A DNA stretch of 64,000 nt, from the NCBI GenBank assembly GCA_017640725.1, contig JAEPQB010000003.1, forward strand, positions 310,001-374,000. The letters are read 5' to 3'. The translations under genes and the position numbers were made by a program. The notes under the pieces are model-generated. The model ran no database searches. It saw only the letters and a program-made list of their open reading frames with translations, and was not told where the DNA came from. Shown here in pieces: positions 19,324 through 27,828 of the stretch; positions within the stretch are counted from its first letter, which is position 1, and the number at the start of each line of letters is the position of its first letter. This DNA is from Kordiimonadaceae bacterium. Its GTDB lineage: Bacteria > Pseudomonadota > Alphaproteobacteria > Sphingomonadales > Kordiimonadaceae.

Positions 19324-19869
19324 TCACTCCGCCGAAGCAGTTTTCACATAGCGACCGTCGAACCAGGTGGCCCACTCTTTGTTTTCAGCATTAAACTGTT
19401 CGAAATGCTGGCGCACGCTGCCGTCTTCCTGAGGTGTCCAGGTGCCTTTAAACGGAATGGAATTTTTTTGGGCGTAGTAATATATGGTGCCTTCAAGCGC
19501 CATGGCGCCTTCTTTCAGACCACCTTCAATGTCAATTGCATAACCACCCGCAACCCAAACCTGGCGCCATTTGCCCGTATTGGGGTTATAGTAATTGATG
19601 GATTGGCCCGTGCCGCCTTGCACATTCGTCCAGTGTTCGGTCAATACGCAGCCACCTTCTTCCGAGCGAATGGTGTTTTTCCCTGCGACAGCACCTCCGG
19701 CCCAGGGTGTTACCTCCCAGGTACCTAACCAAAAGTCAAAGGCACGAAAATTGTCATCTTGGGTGCAGGGTGGTGGTGGCGGTGTTTGGCTTTCCTGTTG
19801 GGCTGACGCCAAGGGTGCCAGCAATAGTGTTGCCAGGCTGGCAGCTGCTACCGTATTTGAAAATGTCAT
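19324..19869 (-). CDS. secreted DUF1579-like beta-barrel protein
   Basis: A signal peptide ends at ASA-QQ near residue 24, followed by a Pro run. FDFWLGTWEVTPW is the opening of a lipocalin-like DUF1579 fold; alternating beta-strand pattern continues (HWTNVQGGTGQSINYYNP, WRQVWVAGGYAIDIEGG). The two cysteines near residues 35 and 75 could pair in the periplasm. No function is known. A second member of the same broad type lies at 25641-26201. Confidence 0.65.
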   Translation of the reverse strand: MTFSNTVAAASLATLLLAPLASAQQESQTPPPPPCTQDDNFRAFDFWLGTWEVTPWAGGAVAGKNTIRSEEGGCVLTEHWTNVQGGTGQSINYYNPNTGKWRQVWVAGGYAIDIEGGLKEGAMALEGTIYYYAQKNSIPFKGTWTPQEDGSVRQHFEQFNAENKEWATWFDGRYVKTASAE

Positions 19870-19986
19870 GACTATCCCCTCCGTAAGTCAATTATCTCAG
19901 CAATATCCTATGATTGCCGCCGACCGTTTCCAGCCCCGCGCGATGGGTTGGGGTATGCCATCGGTGAATTGAACAAGTGCTTAAAC

Positions 19987-20015
19987 TTGCGTTGAGAACA
20001 AAAATAGAACATATT
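19987..20015 (+). promoter_or_regulatory. ssb promoter with LexA box (19996-20010)
   Basis: GAACAAAAATAGAAC (19996-20010) is an exact GAAC-N7-GAAC SOS box. It lies between a -35-like TTGCGT (19987-19992) and a -10-like CATATT (20010-20015), spaced by 17 bases, so LexA would occlude RNA polymerase. The leader to the ssb start is about 115 nt. Confidence 0.85.
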
Positions 20016-20133
20016 TAGTTACATAAGGCTTTGCTTCGACACCTGACAATGGTCTAAGGTGCCGTTCACAAACCGGTCAGGCACGTACAGCAATCGACCT
20101 GATCGGCAAGAAGAATTGAGTAAGGGGGCCCTA

Positions 20134-20625
20134 ATGGCTGGAAGTGTAAATAAAGTAATTTTGGTTGGCAATTTGGGTCGTGATCCAGAAGTTCGCACCA
20201 TGCAGGATGGTAATCCTGTGGTGAATTTGTCTGTGGCAACGTCTGAAAACTGGCGTGACCGCAACACCGGTGAACGCCGCGAGAAAACTGAGTGGCACCG
20301 GGTGGTGATCTTTAATGAGAACCTGGCCAAGGTTGCGCAAAATTATTTGAAAAAAGGCTCCAAGGTATATGTGGAAGGTCAGCTTCAGACACGCAAGTGG
20401 ACTGACCAATCCGGCATGGAAAAATACTCCACGGAAGTTGTTCTTCAACGTTTCCGTGGTGAATTGACAATGCTGGATGGGCGCGGCGATGGCCAGGGTG
20501 CCGGCGGTGGCTTCAATGATGGCCAGTCAAACTATGGCGGACAATCACAAGGTGGCGGTTTTGGCGGCGGCCAGGCGGCGCCAGCGGCTGGGCCAGCGGA
20601 CCTGGACGACGAGATCCCATTCTGA
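20134..20625 (+). CDS. ssb: single-stranded DNA-binding protein
   Basis: SSB coats single-stranded DNA during replication, recombination and repair. The ATG at 20134 follows AAGGGGG and gives the standard N-terminus [20 protein letters not shown]; the earlier start in the track adds 25 unrelated residues. The OB fold spans about residues 1-110 ([43 protein letters not shown]). A Gly/Gln-rich linker leads to the acidic tip DLDDEIPF, the protein-interaction tail. 163 aa is usual. Confidence 0.97.
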   Translation: MAGSVNKVILVGNLGRDPEVRTMQDGNPVVNLSVATSENWRDRNTGERREKTEWHRVVIFNENLAKVAQNYLKKGSKVYVEGQLQTRKWTDQSGMEKYSTEVVLQRFRGELTMLDGRGDGQGAGGGFNDGQSNYGGQSQGGGFGGGQAAPAAGPADLDDEIPF

Positions 20626-20648
20626 TTTTGTCTCTGTTGAGCGAATAT

Positions 20649-20681
20649 AAAAAAAGCGCGGCCCGCAGGTCGCGCTTTTTC
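20649..20681. terminator. bidirectional terminator after ssb
   Basis: AAAAAGCGCG (20651-20660) pairs with CGCGCTTTTT (20671-20680), with two further G-C pairs inside. A-run and T-run flank it, so it serves both ssb and the convergent minus-strand gene. Confidence 0.8.
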
Positions 20682-20698
20682 TTATTGTACACCGTCAA

Positions 20699-21085
20699 TT
20701 ATCCAACAACAACGCGGGCGCCGCGAGGCCGTTTCACGACAACAAAACCCTTTTGACCAGAGCGGTAATAGGTATTTCCATGCCTATAGTATCGGGTGCC
20801 GTTTAGGTTAACCGCTACAAACCCCGCTGGCAGGGTGGCAACCCGAAGCCCAACTGGCGCGGCAACTACCCGAAAGTTCCTGCCTTGTCCGCGGTAGTAA
20901 ACACCATTGTGCACAAAATAGCGTTTTTTCCCGACGACAACGGTTCGATGACCAACCGGCAATACATTCACCGATACGCCAACAGCATGCACTCTGTGAG
21001 CCTCAGCAGGGCTGCTGGCGCATGCGCTCAATAGCGTTGCTGTTACGGTAGTTGCGAGAAGTAGTTTTGTGATTGAGCGTGCCAT
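20699..21085 (-). CDS. DUF6515-like small lipoprotein
   Basis: The start at 21085 follows AGGAG by seven bases; the longer ORF start at 21103 would place this ribosome site inside the gene. A lipobox LLSACASS puts the lipid-bearing Cys at about residue 22. The mature 105 residues are beta-rich with repeated short SH3-like units (VVVGKKRYFVHNGVYYRG; VAVNLNGTRYYRHGNTYYRS), a pattern seen in DUF6515 proteins. High basic charge suggests envelope or polysaccharide contact, which is inference. Confidence 0.6.
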   Translation of the reverse strand: MARSITKLLLATTVTATLLSACASSPAEAHRVHAVGVSVNVLPVGHRTVVVGKKRYFVHNGVYYRGQGRNFRVVAAPVGLRVATLPAGFVAVNLNGTRYYRHGNTYYRSGQKGFVVVKRPRGARVVVG

Positions 21086-21155
21086 TTGTTGCTCCTGTGT
21101 CATAGTGAGTGTTTGTTTCTCAGCTAGTACGCAGAAGCAGCGACATTCCCTTTCT

Positions 21156-22037
21156 TCACTCTGCCCAATTTTGAAATTTGTCGGTTAAAAACTGAACAGC
21201 AAGCCGCACTCTTGCGGGCATATGGCGTCTGTTTGCGTACAATAGCCAGGTGCCGATACCTTTGGTCCAATAAGGTTCCAGCACAGGTATCAATCGCCCG
21301 TCTTCAATAGCGCCTCGGTAACTTGTGCTCGGCATATAAGCGATGCCAAGCCCCGCCAAACAGGCGTGAGTGAGCGAGTCAGCATCATTGGAGCGCCAGC
21401 GGCCACGCACGCGCACATTCATGGGGCCATCCCTCGTATCGAAAAGCCAAAGATCATTATTGGTGATCAGGCAGTTGTGCTGGCGCAAATCTTGTGGGTG
21501 CTCGGGAACACCATGTTTAGCGAGATAGTCCGGGCTAGCTGCGGCCACGATTCTCCGGTTAACGAGTTTGCGTGCGATCAGACTGCTGTCCTGCAAGCGC
21601 CCATATCGAATGGCGAGATCCAAACCTTCTTCAACAAAGTTCGCCACACGGGCGCTAAAGTCCAGATCGATGGAGAGATTGGGGTGCATTTGGGCAAATT
21701 CAGTCAGCAAAGGGGCCACGAACTCAGAGACAAACTTGCCCGCAGCTGAAATTCGCAGCGTACCAGTGAGGCTTATGGTTTCATTAGACACCGCTTCATT
21801 TGCTTCCTCCAGCCCATCAACAAGCCCAGAGCAATGCCGGTAGTAAGTCTCGCCGGCATCGGTCAGGCGAACTTGGCGGGTCGTTCTGACAAACAGCGCA
21901 ATACCAAGAGATTGCTCCAAAGCCGCTATTCGCCGGCTAACGTGAGCGGTGGAAACACCCAATCGCCGGGCAGCTGCCGAAAAACCCTGAGATTCCGCAA
22001 CTGCAACAAATTCAGTAATGCCCTCAAATTTATCCAT
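21156..22037 (-). CDS. LysR family transcriptional regulator
   Basis: The N-terminal winged helix-turn-helix is ITEFVAVAESQGFSAAARRLGVSTAHVSRRIAALE (about residues 5-40), followed by the linker helix and a two-lobed effector domain from residue 90. I start at the ATG at 22037 (MDKFEGITEF), preceded by AGGTG, because the upstream 13 codons of the track ORF are not family-like. It is divergent from the DJ-1/aldo-keto operon, which it probably controls. The ligand is unknown. Confidence 0.92.
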   Translation of the reverse strand: MDKFEGITEFVAVAESQGFSAAARRLGVSTAHVSRRIAALEQSLGIALFVRTTRQVRLTDAGETYYRHCSGLVDGLEEANEAVSNETISLTGTLRISAAGKFVSEFVAPLLTEFAQMHPNLSIDLDFSARVANFVEEGLDLAIRYGRLQDSSLIARKLVNRRIVAAASPDYLAKHGVPEHPQDLRQHNCLITNNDLWLFDTRDGPMNVRVRGRWRSNDADSLTHACLAGLGIAYMPSTSYRGAIEDGRLIPVLEPYWTKGIGTWLLYANRRHMPARVRLAVQFLTDKFQNWAE

Positions 22038-22055
22038 TATTACACCTGAGTAATA

Positions 22056-22065
22056 GTTAATTAAC
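22056..22065. promoter_or_regulatory. candidate LysR operator in the divergent promoter region
   Basis: GTTAATTAAC is a perfect 10-base palindrome 19 bases upstream of the LysR start and 70 bases upstream of the DJ-1 gene. LysR sites are usually longer interrupted repeats (T-N11-A), so this is only a candidate core. Confidence 0.3.
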
Positions 22066-22134
22066 AAAATAGCCAATTATCAATTTATGGGCAATGGCCT
22101 AGGTATGTCGCAAGCAATTCGAAGGAGACATCCG

Positions 22135-22809
22135 ATGGCAAAAATACTGATCTTACTGTCCAATCACGCGACACTCGGTGACACGGGCGAAGCGAATGGC
22201 ACCTATGCCCCTGAACTCACCCATACGGTTCATGAGTTTGATGCCGCGGGTGTGGCCTATGACCTGGTGTCTATCGAAGGTGGCGCTGCGCCAATTTATG
22301 GCGCTGAAGTTGAGGATGGCATTAATGACGTCATTCTTGCCAATGCCGAATTCCAACAGCAGGTACAAAATACGATAGCGTTCGAAGACATTGATGCCGC
22401 TGACTATTCAGGTGTCTTTTACCCCGGTGGCTACGGTGTGCTTTATGATCTCGCCTTCAATGAGACCGTGGGCTCGGCAGTTGCTGGCCTTTATGAGGCT
22501 GGCGCCCCGGTTGGCGCAGTGTGCCATGGCCCTGCCGGGTTGCTCCCTATCAAGCTGTCTAGCGGCAACAGCATCCTCTCCGGCAAATCGGTGACGGGTT
22601 TCACCCGCGAGGAAGAGATCGATTTTAACACAATCGAACATATCCCGTACCTGCTTGAAGAAAAGCTGGCGCGCGCAGCAGGCAAATACAGCAAAGTTGG
22701 CCCGTGGGGCGAGCATGTCATTTCGGATGAGCGCATTATCACTGGCCAAAACCCGGCTTCAGCTGCCGGTGTTGGGCGCGCCATCATCCAACAAATTCAA
22801 TCTGCTTAA
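22135..22809 (+). CDS. DJ-1/PfpI superfamily (Hsp31-type glutamine amidotransferase-like) protein
   Basis: The start at 22135 (MAKILILLSNHATLG) follows GAAGGAGACA and is the natural N-terminus. The nucleophile elbow AVCHGPAGL carries Cys near residue 131, preceded by FYPGGYGVLYDL, the segment holding the acidic partner. These features match type 1 glutamine amidotransferase-like proteins of the Hsp31/DJ-1 group, which detoxify glyoxals or act as chaperones. 224 aa is usual. The aldo-keto reductase follows after 19 bases, which supports a role in reactive-carbonyl defence. Confidence 0.88.
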   Translation: MAKILILLSNHATLGDTGEANGTYAPELTHTVHEFDAAGVAYDLVSIEGGAAPIYGAEVEDGINDVILANAEFQQQVQNTIAFEDIDAADYSGVFYPGGYGVLYDLAFNETVGSAVAGLYEAGAPVGAVCHGPAGLLPIKLSSGNSILSGKSVTGFTREEEIDFNTIEHIPYLLEEKLARAAGKYSKVGPWGEHVISDERIITGQNPASAAGVGRAIIQQIQSA

Positions 22810-22828
22810 TTCGAGAGGAAAAAGACAC

Positions 22829-23872
22829 ATGTTACGCTACAAAATGCTTGGCCAGTCTGGCCTTCGAGTTTCAGAAATCTGCTTGGGAACCATGAGCTTT
22901 GGTCAGGACTGGCCGTTTGGCGCTGATGAGGCAACCAGCCACAAGGTGCTGGACGCCTATGCAGAAGATGGCGGCAATTTTCTGGACACGGCAAACAAGT
23001 ATCACAACGGTGAAACAGAAGAATATTTGGGCAACTGGATGGCAGCCAATCAGCGTGACCGCATGGTTGTCGCGACCAAATATTCGCTCGCGATGGACCA
23101 CACGGACCCGAATGCCGCCGGTAACCAGCGCAAAAACATGATGCAGTCTGTCGAAGCTAGCCTGCGCCGCATGAAAACTGACTATATCGACCTCTTGTGG
23201 GTGCATGCTTACGACGATGATACACCTATCGAAGAAACGATGCGTGGTTTGGATGACCTGGTTCGTATGGGCAAGGTGCATTATGTGGGCATCAGTGACA
23301 CGCCTGCCTGGATTGCCAGCAAAGCCAATACACTTGCTGACCTGCGTGGCTGGAGCCAGTTTATTGGCATGCAGTGTGAGTATAGCCTGCTGGAGCGCAC
23401 GCCAGAGCGCGACCTGATACCAATGTCACAGCATTTTGGAATGAGCGTTACAGCCTGGGCCCCGCTAGCTGGTGGTGTTCTGTCCGGCAAATATACGCGC
23501 GGTGGCAATAACGACAGTCTGCGTGTTAATGGCAATGACGAAAAACAGCGCACATCGGCTGCCAACCTTGCGATTGCTCAAAAAGTAGATGCAATAGCTG
23601 ACGAATTGGGCGCAACATCCGCGCAAGTAGCAACCGCATGGGTTATGGCGCAGGGCTATCACATGATACCGATTGTAGGTGCACGCAAGCCTGAACAAAT
23701 CATTGATGTGATCGGGGCTTCGCAGGTGCAGCTGACCGAGGACCACCTGCAGTTACTCAGCAAGGCTTCACAAATTGAGCTAGGGTTCCCGCATGATTTT
23801 CTGGCCAGTGAACATATTTTGGATATGGGCAAAGGCGAAATCAGAACACAGGTTGACCCGCGTCCGCGCTAG
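22829..23872 (+). CDS. aldo/keto reductase
   Basis: The start at 22829 follows GAGAGGAAAAAG and gives MLRYKMLGQSGLRVSEICLG, the normal start of the family. The catalytic tetrad is visible as Asp in FLDTANKYHNGE with Tyr nearby, Lys in VVATKYS and His in LLWVHAYDDD. NADPH-binding residues are in MIPIVGARKPEQIID. This group reduces aldehydes, consistent with the DJ-1 neighbour. The ORF in the track begins 58 codons too early, inside the DJ-1 gene. Confidence 0.92.
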   Translation: MLRYKMLGQSGLRVSEICLGTMSFGQDWPFGADEATSHKVLDAYAEDGGNFLDTANKYHNGETEEYLGNWMAANQRDRMVVATKYSLAMDHTDPNAAGNQRKNMMQSVEASLRRMKTDYIDLLWVHAYDDDTPIEETMRGLDDLVRMGKVHYVGISDTPAWIASKANTLADLRGWSQFIGMQCEYSLLERTPERDLIPMSQHFGMSVTAWAPLAGGVLSGKYTRGGNNDSLRVNGNDEKQRTSAANLAIAQKVDAIADELGATSAQVATAWVMAQGYHMIPIVGARKPEQIIDVIGASQVQLTEDHLQLLSKASQIELGFPHDFLASEHILDMGKGEIRTQVDPRPR

Positions 23873-23885
23873 CCACCAGAGCAAA

Positions 23886-24476
23886 TCAGGGGTTGTTCAG
23901 CAGCTCCTGAACTTTGTTGCGCAGTGGCGGCAGAAGTTCGTCTTCAAACCAAGGGTTTTTCTTTAGCCAAATGTTGTTGCGCGGGCTCGGATGAGGCAAC
24001 ACCAGTTTGCTGGGCCAGTGGTCCCGCCAGTTTTTTACGGTTTCGGTTAGGGTTTGCCGCTTTGCGCCGGGAACATGCCAATCAATGGCATACTGACCGA
24101 TAACAACCGTCAGCTCTATTTGGCTCATTTGCTCGAGCAGTGAGCTGTGCCATGTGCTCGCGCACTCTTTGCGTGGTGGCAAGTCGCCGGACTTGCCCGT
24201 ACCTGGGTAGCAAAAACCCATCGGCACAATTGCGATCTTGTCTGGGTCATAGAACACAGATTTATCCACGCCGAGCCATTGCCGCAGGCGGTCGCCGCTT
24301 GGGTCATCAAATGGAATACCACTTTCATGCACACGGCGACCAGGCGCCTGGCCCGCGATCAGGATTTTTGCCTTTTGAGACACCTGCAGAACAGGGCGAG
24401 TGCCATGCGGCAGTTTGTCTGCACAAATTGTGCACGAGTGGATATCACCAACAAGGTTCTTAAAGTTTTCAGCCAT
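23886..24476 (-). CDS. uracil-DNA glycosylase superfamily protein
   Basis: The motif GQAPGRRVHESGIPFDD near residue 42 corresponds to motif 1 of the family, and HPSPRNNIW near residue 160 is the HPSxR motif that contacts the DNA minor groove. CTICADKLPHG at the start holds two of the cysteines used by family 4/5 Fe-S glycosylases, but only a few cysteines are present overall (including FCYPG and KECAS), so a cluster is uncertain. It may excise uracil or be a non-glycosylase relative. It converges on the aldo-keto gene. Confidence 0.85.
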   Translation of the reverse strand: MAENFKNLVGDIHSCTICADKLPHGTRPVLQVSQKAKILIAGQAPGRRVHESGIPFDDPSGDRLRQWLGVDKSVFYDPDKIAIVPMGFCYPGTGKSGDLPPRKECASTWHSSLLEQMSQIELTVVIGQYAIDWHVPGAKRQTLTETVKNWRDHWPSKLVLPHPSPRNNIWLKKNPWFEDELLPPLRNKVQELLNNP

Positions 24477-24647
24477 TTGGACAAACTTGCATGGCCGGCA
24501 GGCGGTAGCAATTCACGGTATGTTTATGCCAATGCCGGATCATGCAGGTTTTGGGGCGACTGATGCCAGGCATTGAGCGACTCTCCCTAGATTGAATTTC
24601 ATGAGCCAATGTTTCGGTATAGTGCGCTGCTCAATAAGGAAAAACCG

Positions 24648-25613
24648 ATGTCAATAAAACGCTCTTCACTCACACTGGTTCTCATTTTATCAGCGGCTTG
24701 CACTCAAGTGACTGCCAGTGAGGTCTCCGGCGGCGAAATGCGCTTAATGTATGCCTCTGAGCGCACAAGAGCGACCTTGTCGATCGTGAGCGCACGCGCT
24801 GATGGCTCTGATTTGCGCGAACATGTTCCTGTGGCTGTAGCCCGGCGCGGTGAATATGAACCCAGCGTTTCGCCCGATGGCAAATTCATCGCCTTCACCA
24901 CCTATCGCTATAGCGGATGGAAAATTGCTATCAGCGATACGAATGGCCGCAATGTGCGCAGGCTTACGGCGGACCCACAATATGTTTACGACGCCAGTTG
25001 GTCTCCAGACGGAGCGCAGTTGGTGTACAGGCGCATTGTAAACCATGGCGGCGCGTATTTCCGAGGCAATGGCGATATTTTCCTGATCAATGTGGACGGC
25101 ACCGGAAATCGTAACATCACGAATGACGACACTGAGCATGCCCGCAATCCGTCATTCGCCCCGGAAGGGCAATCGATTGTGTATGATGCGTTTGTGGGAG
25201 AACAGTTGTTCATCGTCACCGTAAAGGCTGACGGAAGTGCTAAAGCGCGCATCGAAATTGGCCAGAGCCACGCCTTTGCCCCAAGCTGGTCACCAGACGG
25301 CCAGTGGATTGCCCATCTGCGGCAGGCTGAAGACGAATACACTGATCTTTGGGTTATGAGGCCGGATGGTTCCGGCGCTCGCAACCTCACACAGAGTCGC
25401 GCGAAAGGCTATGCGCCAATTGGCGACAGAATTCAGCATTGGCAATATGGAACCAGTTGGTCGCCAGATGGCCAATTTATTGCTTTTACGGCGGACTATG
25501 AGGAAGAGGGCAATGTGGATATCTATTCGGTGAAAAGTGACGGTGGACCTGTTACGAGATTAACAAGTACAAAAGGGGCTGATACGCATCCTCACTGGTA
25601 TCGAGCCCCTTAA
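24648..25613 (+). CDS. secreted PD40/TolB-like beta-propeller lipoprotein
   Basis: The start at 24648 follows AAGGA. LILSAACTQ is a lipobox-like end of a short signal, so the mature N-terminus may be Cys near 18. The rest is made of WD40-like PD40 repeats with the typical SWSPDGxxIA phrase four or five times (SVSPDGKFIAFTTY, SWSPDGAQLVYRR, SFAPEGQSIVYDA, SWSPDGQWIAHL, SWSPDGQFIAFTA). Such propellers are often protein-binding or TolB-like. There is no Tol operon here, so it is not TolB itself. Confidence 0.82.
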   Translation: MSIKRSSLTLVLILSAACTQVTASEVSGGEMRLMYASERTRATLSIVSARADGSDLREHVPVAVARRGEYEPSVSPDGKFIAFTTYRYSGWKIAISDTNGRNVRRLTADPQYVYDASWSPDGAQLVYRRIVNHGGAYFRGNGDIFLINVDGTGNRNITNDDTEHARNPSFAPEGQSIVYDAFVGEQLFIVTVKADGSAKARIEIGQSHAFAPSWSPDGQWIAHLRQAEDEYTDLWVMRPDGSGARNLTQSRAKGYAPIGDRIQHWQYGTSWSPDGQFIAFTADYEEEGNVDIYSVKSDGGPVTRLTSTKGADTHPHWYRAP

Positions 25614-25633
25614 GTAACACATCAACTAACAAT

Positions 25634-25663
25634 CAATAACCTACAGTTTTGTATAGGTTATTG
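25634..25663. terminator. hairpin across the convergent ends at 25.6 kb
   Basis: CAATAACCTA and TAGGTTATTG pair over 10 bp around a 10-base loop. The repeat includes the stop codon of the minus-strand DUF1579-like gene and lies 20 bases past the propeller gene stop. No T-run follows on either side. Confidence 0.5.
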
Positions 25664-26201
25664 TGAAATTCGGTTGCCAACTTTTCCCGCCGTCATCAGA
25701 CTTGTGAATAACCATTTTTCTCGTGTCTCCGGTCAGGTCAATTGCGATCTGGAAGGCCCGAGAAGTGGTTTCGTTGATGGGGAAAAACGTACCGGATTTC
25801 AGGTTTGTAACAACGAGCTTGTTGTCTTCAATGGTGCCTTCGTAAAGGTCTACAATGCCCCAATAATCGTCAATCGCTATCAGTCGGTACACGTCCCGAT
25901 ACTGATCATATCCAAAGATGGTTTCCAGATGAAAACCGGGCTGGTCTGTATCAAGCGGGGTTTCAACCAGCATCATACCTTTTTGGCGGAGGGTAAATTC
26001 TGACCGTGCGGGCGGGCTTTTTTGCCAGGTTTTCCCGTTGTCTGGCGAATAATCGGTGACCATTTGCCAAGTGCCCAACATGTCTTTCAACTGCTCCATT
26101 GCAGCAAGAGGTTCTTTTGACGGTCCAGGTACATTTTCCTGTCCATGGGCCGCTACCGACCACGGACTGAGAAGTAACACTAATAGCAGTAGTTTTTTCA
26201 T
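25641..26201 (-). CDS. secreted DUF1579-like protein
   Basis: The start at 26201 (MKKLLLLVLLLSPWSVAAHG) gives a clear signal peptide and follows AGGGAAACAGCG. The longer ORF in the track runs through the divergent promoter into the patatin gene. The mature part, MLGTWQMVTDYSPDNGKTW to NFTITYTKL, is an all-beta domain like DUF1579/lipocalin-like proteins and repeats the phrase DDGGKSWQP at the end. Function is unknown; it is unrelated in detail to the copy at 19324. Confidence 0.7.
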   Translation of the reverse strand: MKKLLLLVLLLSPWSVAAHGQENVPGPSKEPLAAMEQLKDMLGTWQMVTDYSPDNGKTWQKSPPARSEFTLRQKGMMLVETPLDTDQPGFHLETIFGYDQYRDVYRLIAIDDYWGIVDLYEGTIEDNKLVVTNLKSGTFFPINETTSRAFQIAIDLTGDTRKMVIHKSDDGGKSWQPNFTITYTKL

Positions 26202-26358
26202 CGCTGTTTCCCTGTGTTTTTGTGCGCGCACTATTGGGGGTGCATGCCGGCGGGTCAAACCAAGGTTTTGACATATTGCCCAACGACCCTTGATCAGGGA
26301 CGAAACCCTTGCAGTTTCTCCCAGCGTGCTTACGTCAAAAAGAAAGCGAGGAGAAACT

Positions 26359-27171
26359 ATGACAATAGGATTGGCGCTTGGCGGTGGTGCGGGGCTTGGA
26401 TGGGCCCATATCGGTGTGATCAATGTGTTGCAGGAAGAAGACATACCCATTGATGTCGTGTCAGGTACCAGCATTGGCTCAATTGTTGGTGCTTGCGTGG
26501 CTGCAGATATCATTGATGAACTTGAGACTATTGCGCGCGAGGTGACACTCAAGGAAATGTTGTCGATGGGGGAATTCGGGTTTTCGCAAGGGAGCCTAAT
26601 CGGCGGTGGGCGGATTGAACGCAGGCTGCGTGATCATTTTGGCACCGCAACGATTGAAGAGCTTCAACTGCCCTTTGCCGCTGTGGCGGCCGACCTTTAC
26701 TCTGGTGAGCGCATAGTTCTGGATGCAGGGGATGTTGTTACCGCGTTACGCGCATCATCGGCTATTCCCGGCATGTTGCCGCCAGTGGAAACCCAGCACC
26801 TTTTGTTGGTTGATGGTGGTATTGTTGACCCGGTGCCAGTAGCTGCTGCACGGGAGCTGGGCGCTGACAAGATAATCGCAGTGGATTTGCAAGGCGACTA
26901 TGAGGGTCGTTCAAGACGCTTGGGCTTCGACCCTATAAACGGCAAACCCGCGATGGCGGCGCTAAAGACCGCTCGGGCAGGGTGGTCCCTTGCCCTCAAG
27001 TCACTCAGTCAGGCTAATTTGGCGGCGGACCGTCCTGACGTAACCATTGTGCCCAGGATTGGGCATATCGATATGGCTGACTTTACGCAGGCAGACGAAC
27101 TCATCGCCTTAGGCAAAAAAGCAACTTACGACATGCTGACAGAAATCGAATGCATGCTGCAAAGAGATTAA
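26359..27171 (+). CDS. patatin-like phospholipase
   Basis: The start at 26359 follows GCGAGGAGAAA. The oxyanion loop GGGAGLGWAHIGV lies at residues 8-20, the nucleophile elbow GTSIGS near residue 40 gives the catalytic Ser, and DGGIVDP near 155 gives the Asp of the Ser-Asp dyad. The 270-aa size matches RssA-type cytoplasmic patatins (no signal peptide). Lipid substrate is unknown. The track ORF begins 23 codons too early. Confidence 0.92.
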   Translation: MTIGLALGGGAGLGWAHIGVINVLQEEDIPIDVVSGTSIGSIVGACVAADIIDELETIAREVTLKEMLSMGEFGFSQGSLIGGGRIERRLRDHFGTATIEELQLPFAAVAADLYSGERIVLDAGDVVTALRASSAIPGMLPPVETQHLLLVDGGIVDPVPVAAARELGADKIIAVDLQGDYEGRSRRLGFDPINGKPAMAALKTARAGWSLALKSLSQANLAADRPDVTIVPRIGHIDMADFTQADELIALGKKATYDMLTEIECMLQRD

Positions 27172-27249
27172 GCGCCTGCCATATTCCTGTCTCATTTACA
27201 CAGTTACCATCCAGCCGCGAGGTTAACTCTGTGCTTGTTGAGGAATATT

Positions 27250-27789
27250 ATGAAGTTTCAAAGTATTGCAGCATTGGCTGCACCATTTGCTCTTTTGTTT
27301 TCGGGGTCTGCCTTCGCGCAGGATGCCAGTGAAGAAGACAAACACTTCCAAGGTGTATATGGCGGTATAACCGCTGGCTACGGTGACTTTAGCAGCGGCG
27401 GGGACGGCGCGAACGTCGATTTTTTCTTGGGAGGCCGGTTGCAATCCGATAACGGGTTGGTTTACGGCATCGAAGGTGTCCTGGGAATATCAGACTCAGA
27501 GTCTCGAGAGCCATTCCTGGACCTTTTTGACGGCTACAACAGCGTGATCGGCAAAATTGGCTACACCCCCGATAACCGCGTTATGTGGTATGGCGGCGTA
27601 GGGTATACATCGGTCGACGTGGTAAATGAGCTTGTTAATTTGGATCGCGCGGACGGCGTCGTGTTTGAAGCTGGTGTTGAATATATGCCCAGCAGCTGGT
27701 TTGGATTGCGCTTGCGCGGACAGTATCACACCGCCAGCAATGAAGCCGATATAACTAACGTCGGCGCTGGTCTGTTTTTCAGCTTCTAG
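27250..27789 (+). CDS. outer-membrane beta-barrel protein
   Basis: A signal peptide ends at AFA-QD (about residue 24). The mature protein alternates aromatic and polar residues in short strands (GVYGGITAGYGDF, VDFFLGGRLQ, GLVYGIEGVLGI, VMWYGGVGYTSVD, GLRLRGQYHTA) and ends in GAGLFFSF, a C-terminal Phe signal for the BAM complex. About eight strands fit an OmpA-like or Omp25-like porin of alphaproteobacteria. The ATG at 27250 follows GAGGAA; the upstream TTG is less likely. Confidence 0.8.
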   Translation: MKFQSIAALAAPFALLFSGSAFAQDASEEDKHFQGVYGGITAGYGDFSSGGDGANVDFFLGGRLQSDNGLVYGIEGVLGISDSESREPFLDLFDGYNSVIGKIGYTPDNRVMWYGGVGYTSVDVVNELVNLDRADGVVFEAGVEYMPSSWFGLRLRGQYHTASNEADITNVGAGLFFSF

Positions 27790-27797
27790 GCTTTAGC

Positions 27798-27828
27798 CCA
27801 GCGTCAGCTCGCCTTGAGCTGGCGCTGG
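27798..27828. terminator. 13-bp hairpin across convergent ends at 27.8 kb
   Basis: CCAGCGTCAGCTC pairs with GAGCTGGCGCTGG (one G-U) around GCCTT. It starts nine bases after the barrel gene stop and spans the last codons and stop of the acyl-CoA dehydrogenase gene. There is no T-run. Confidence 0.55.

Noticed and set aside
20059-20133. 25-codon N-terminal extension of ssb
   Set aside because: The internal ATG has a strong ribosome site and gives the universal SSB start; the extension lies in the SOS leader.
26202-26552. 117-residue N-terminal extension of the DUF1579-like ORF
   Set aside because: It runs through the divergent promoter into the patatin gene, and a signal peptide begins at the later ATG.
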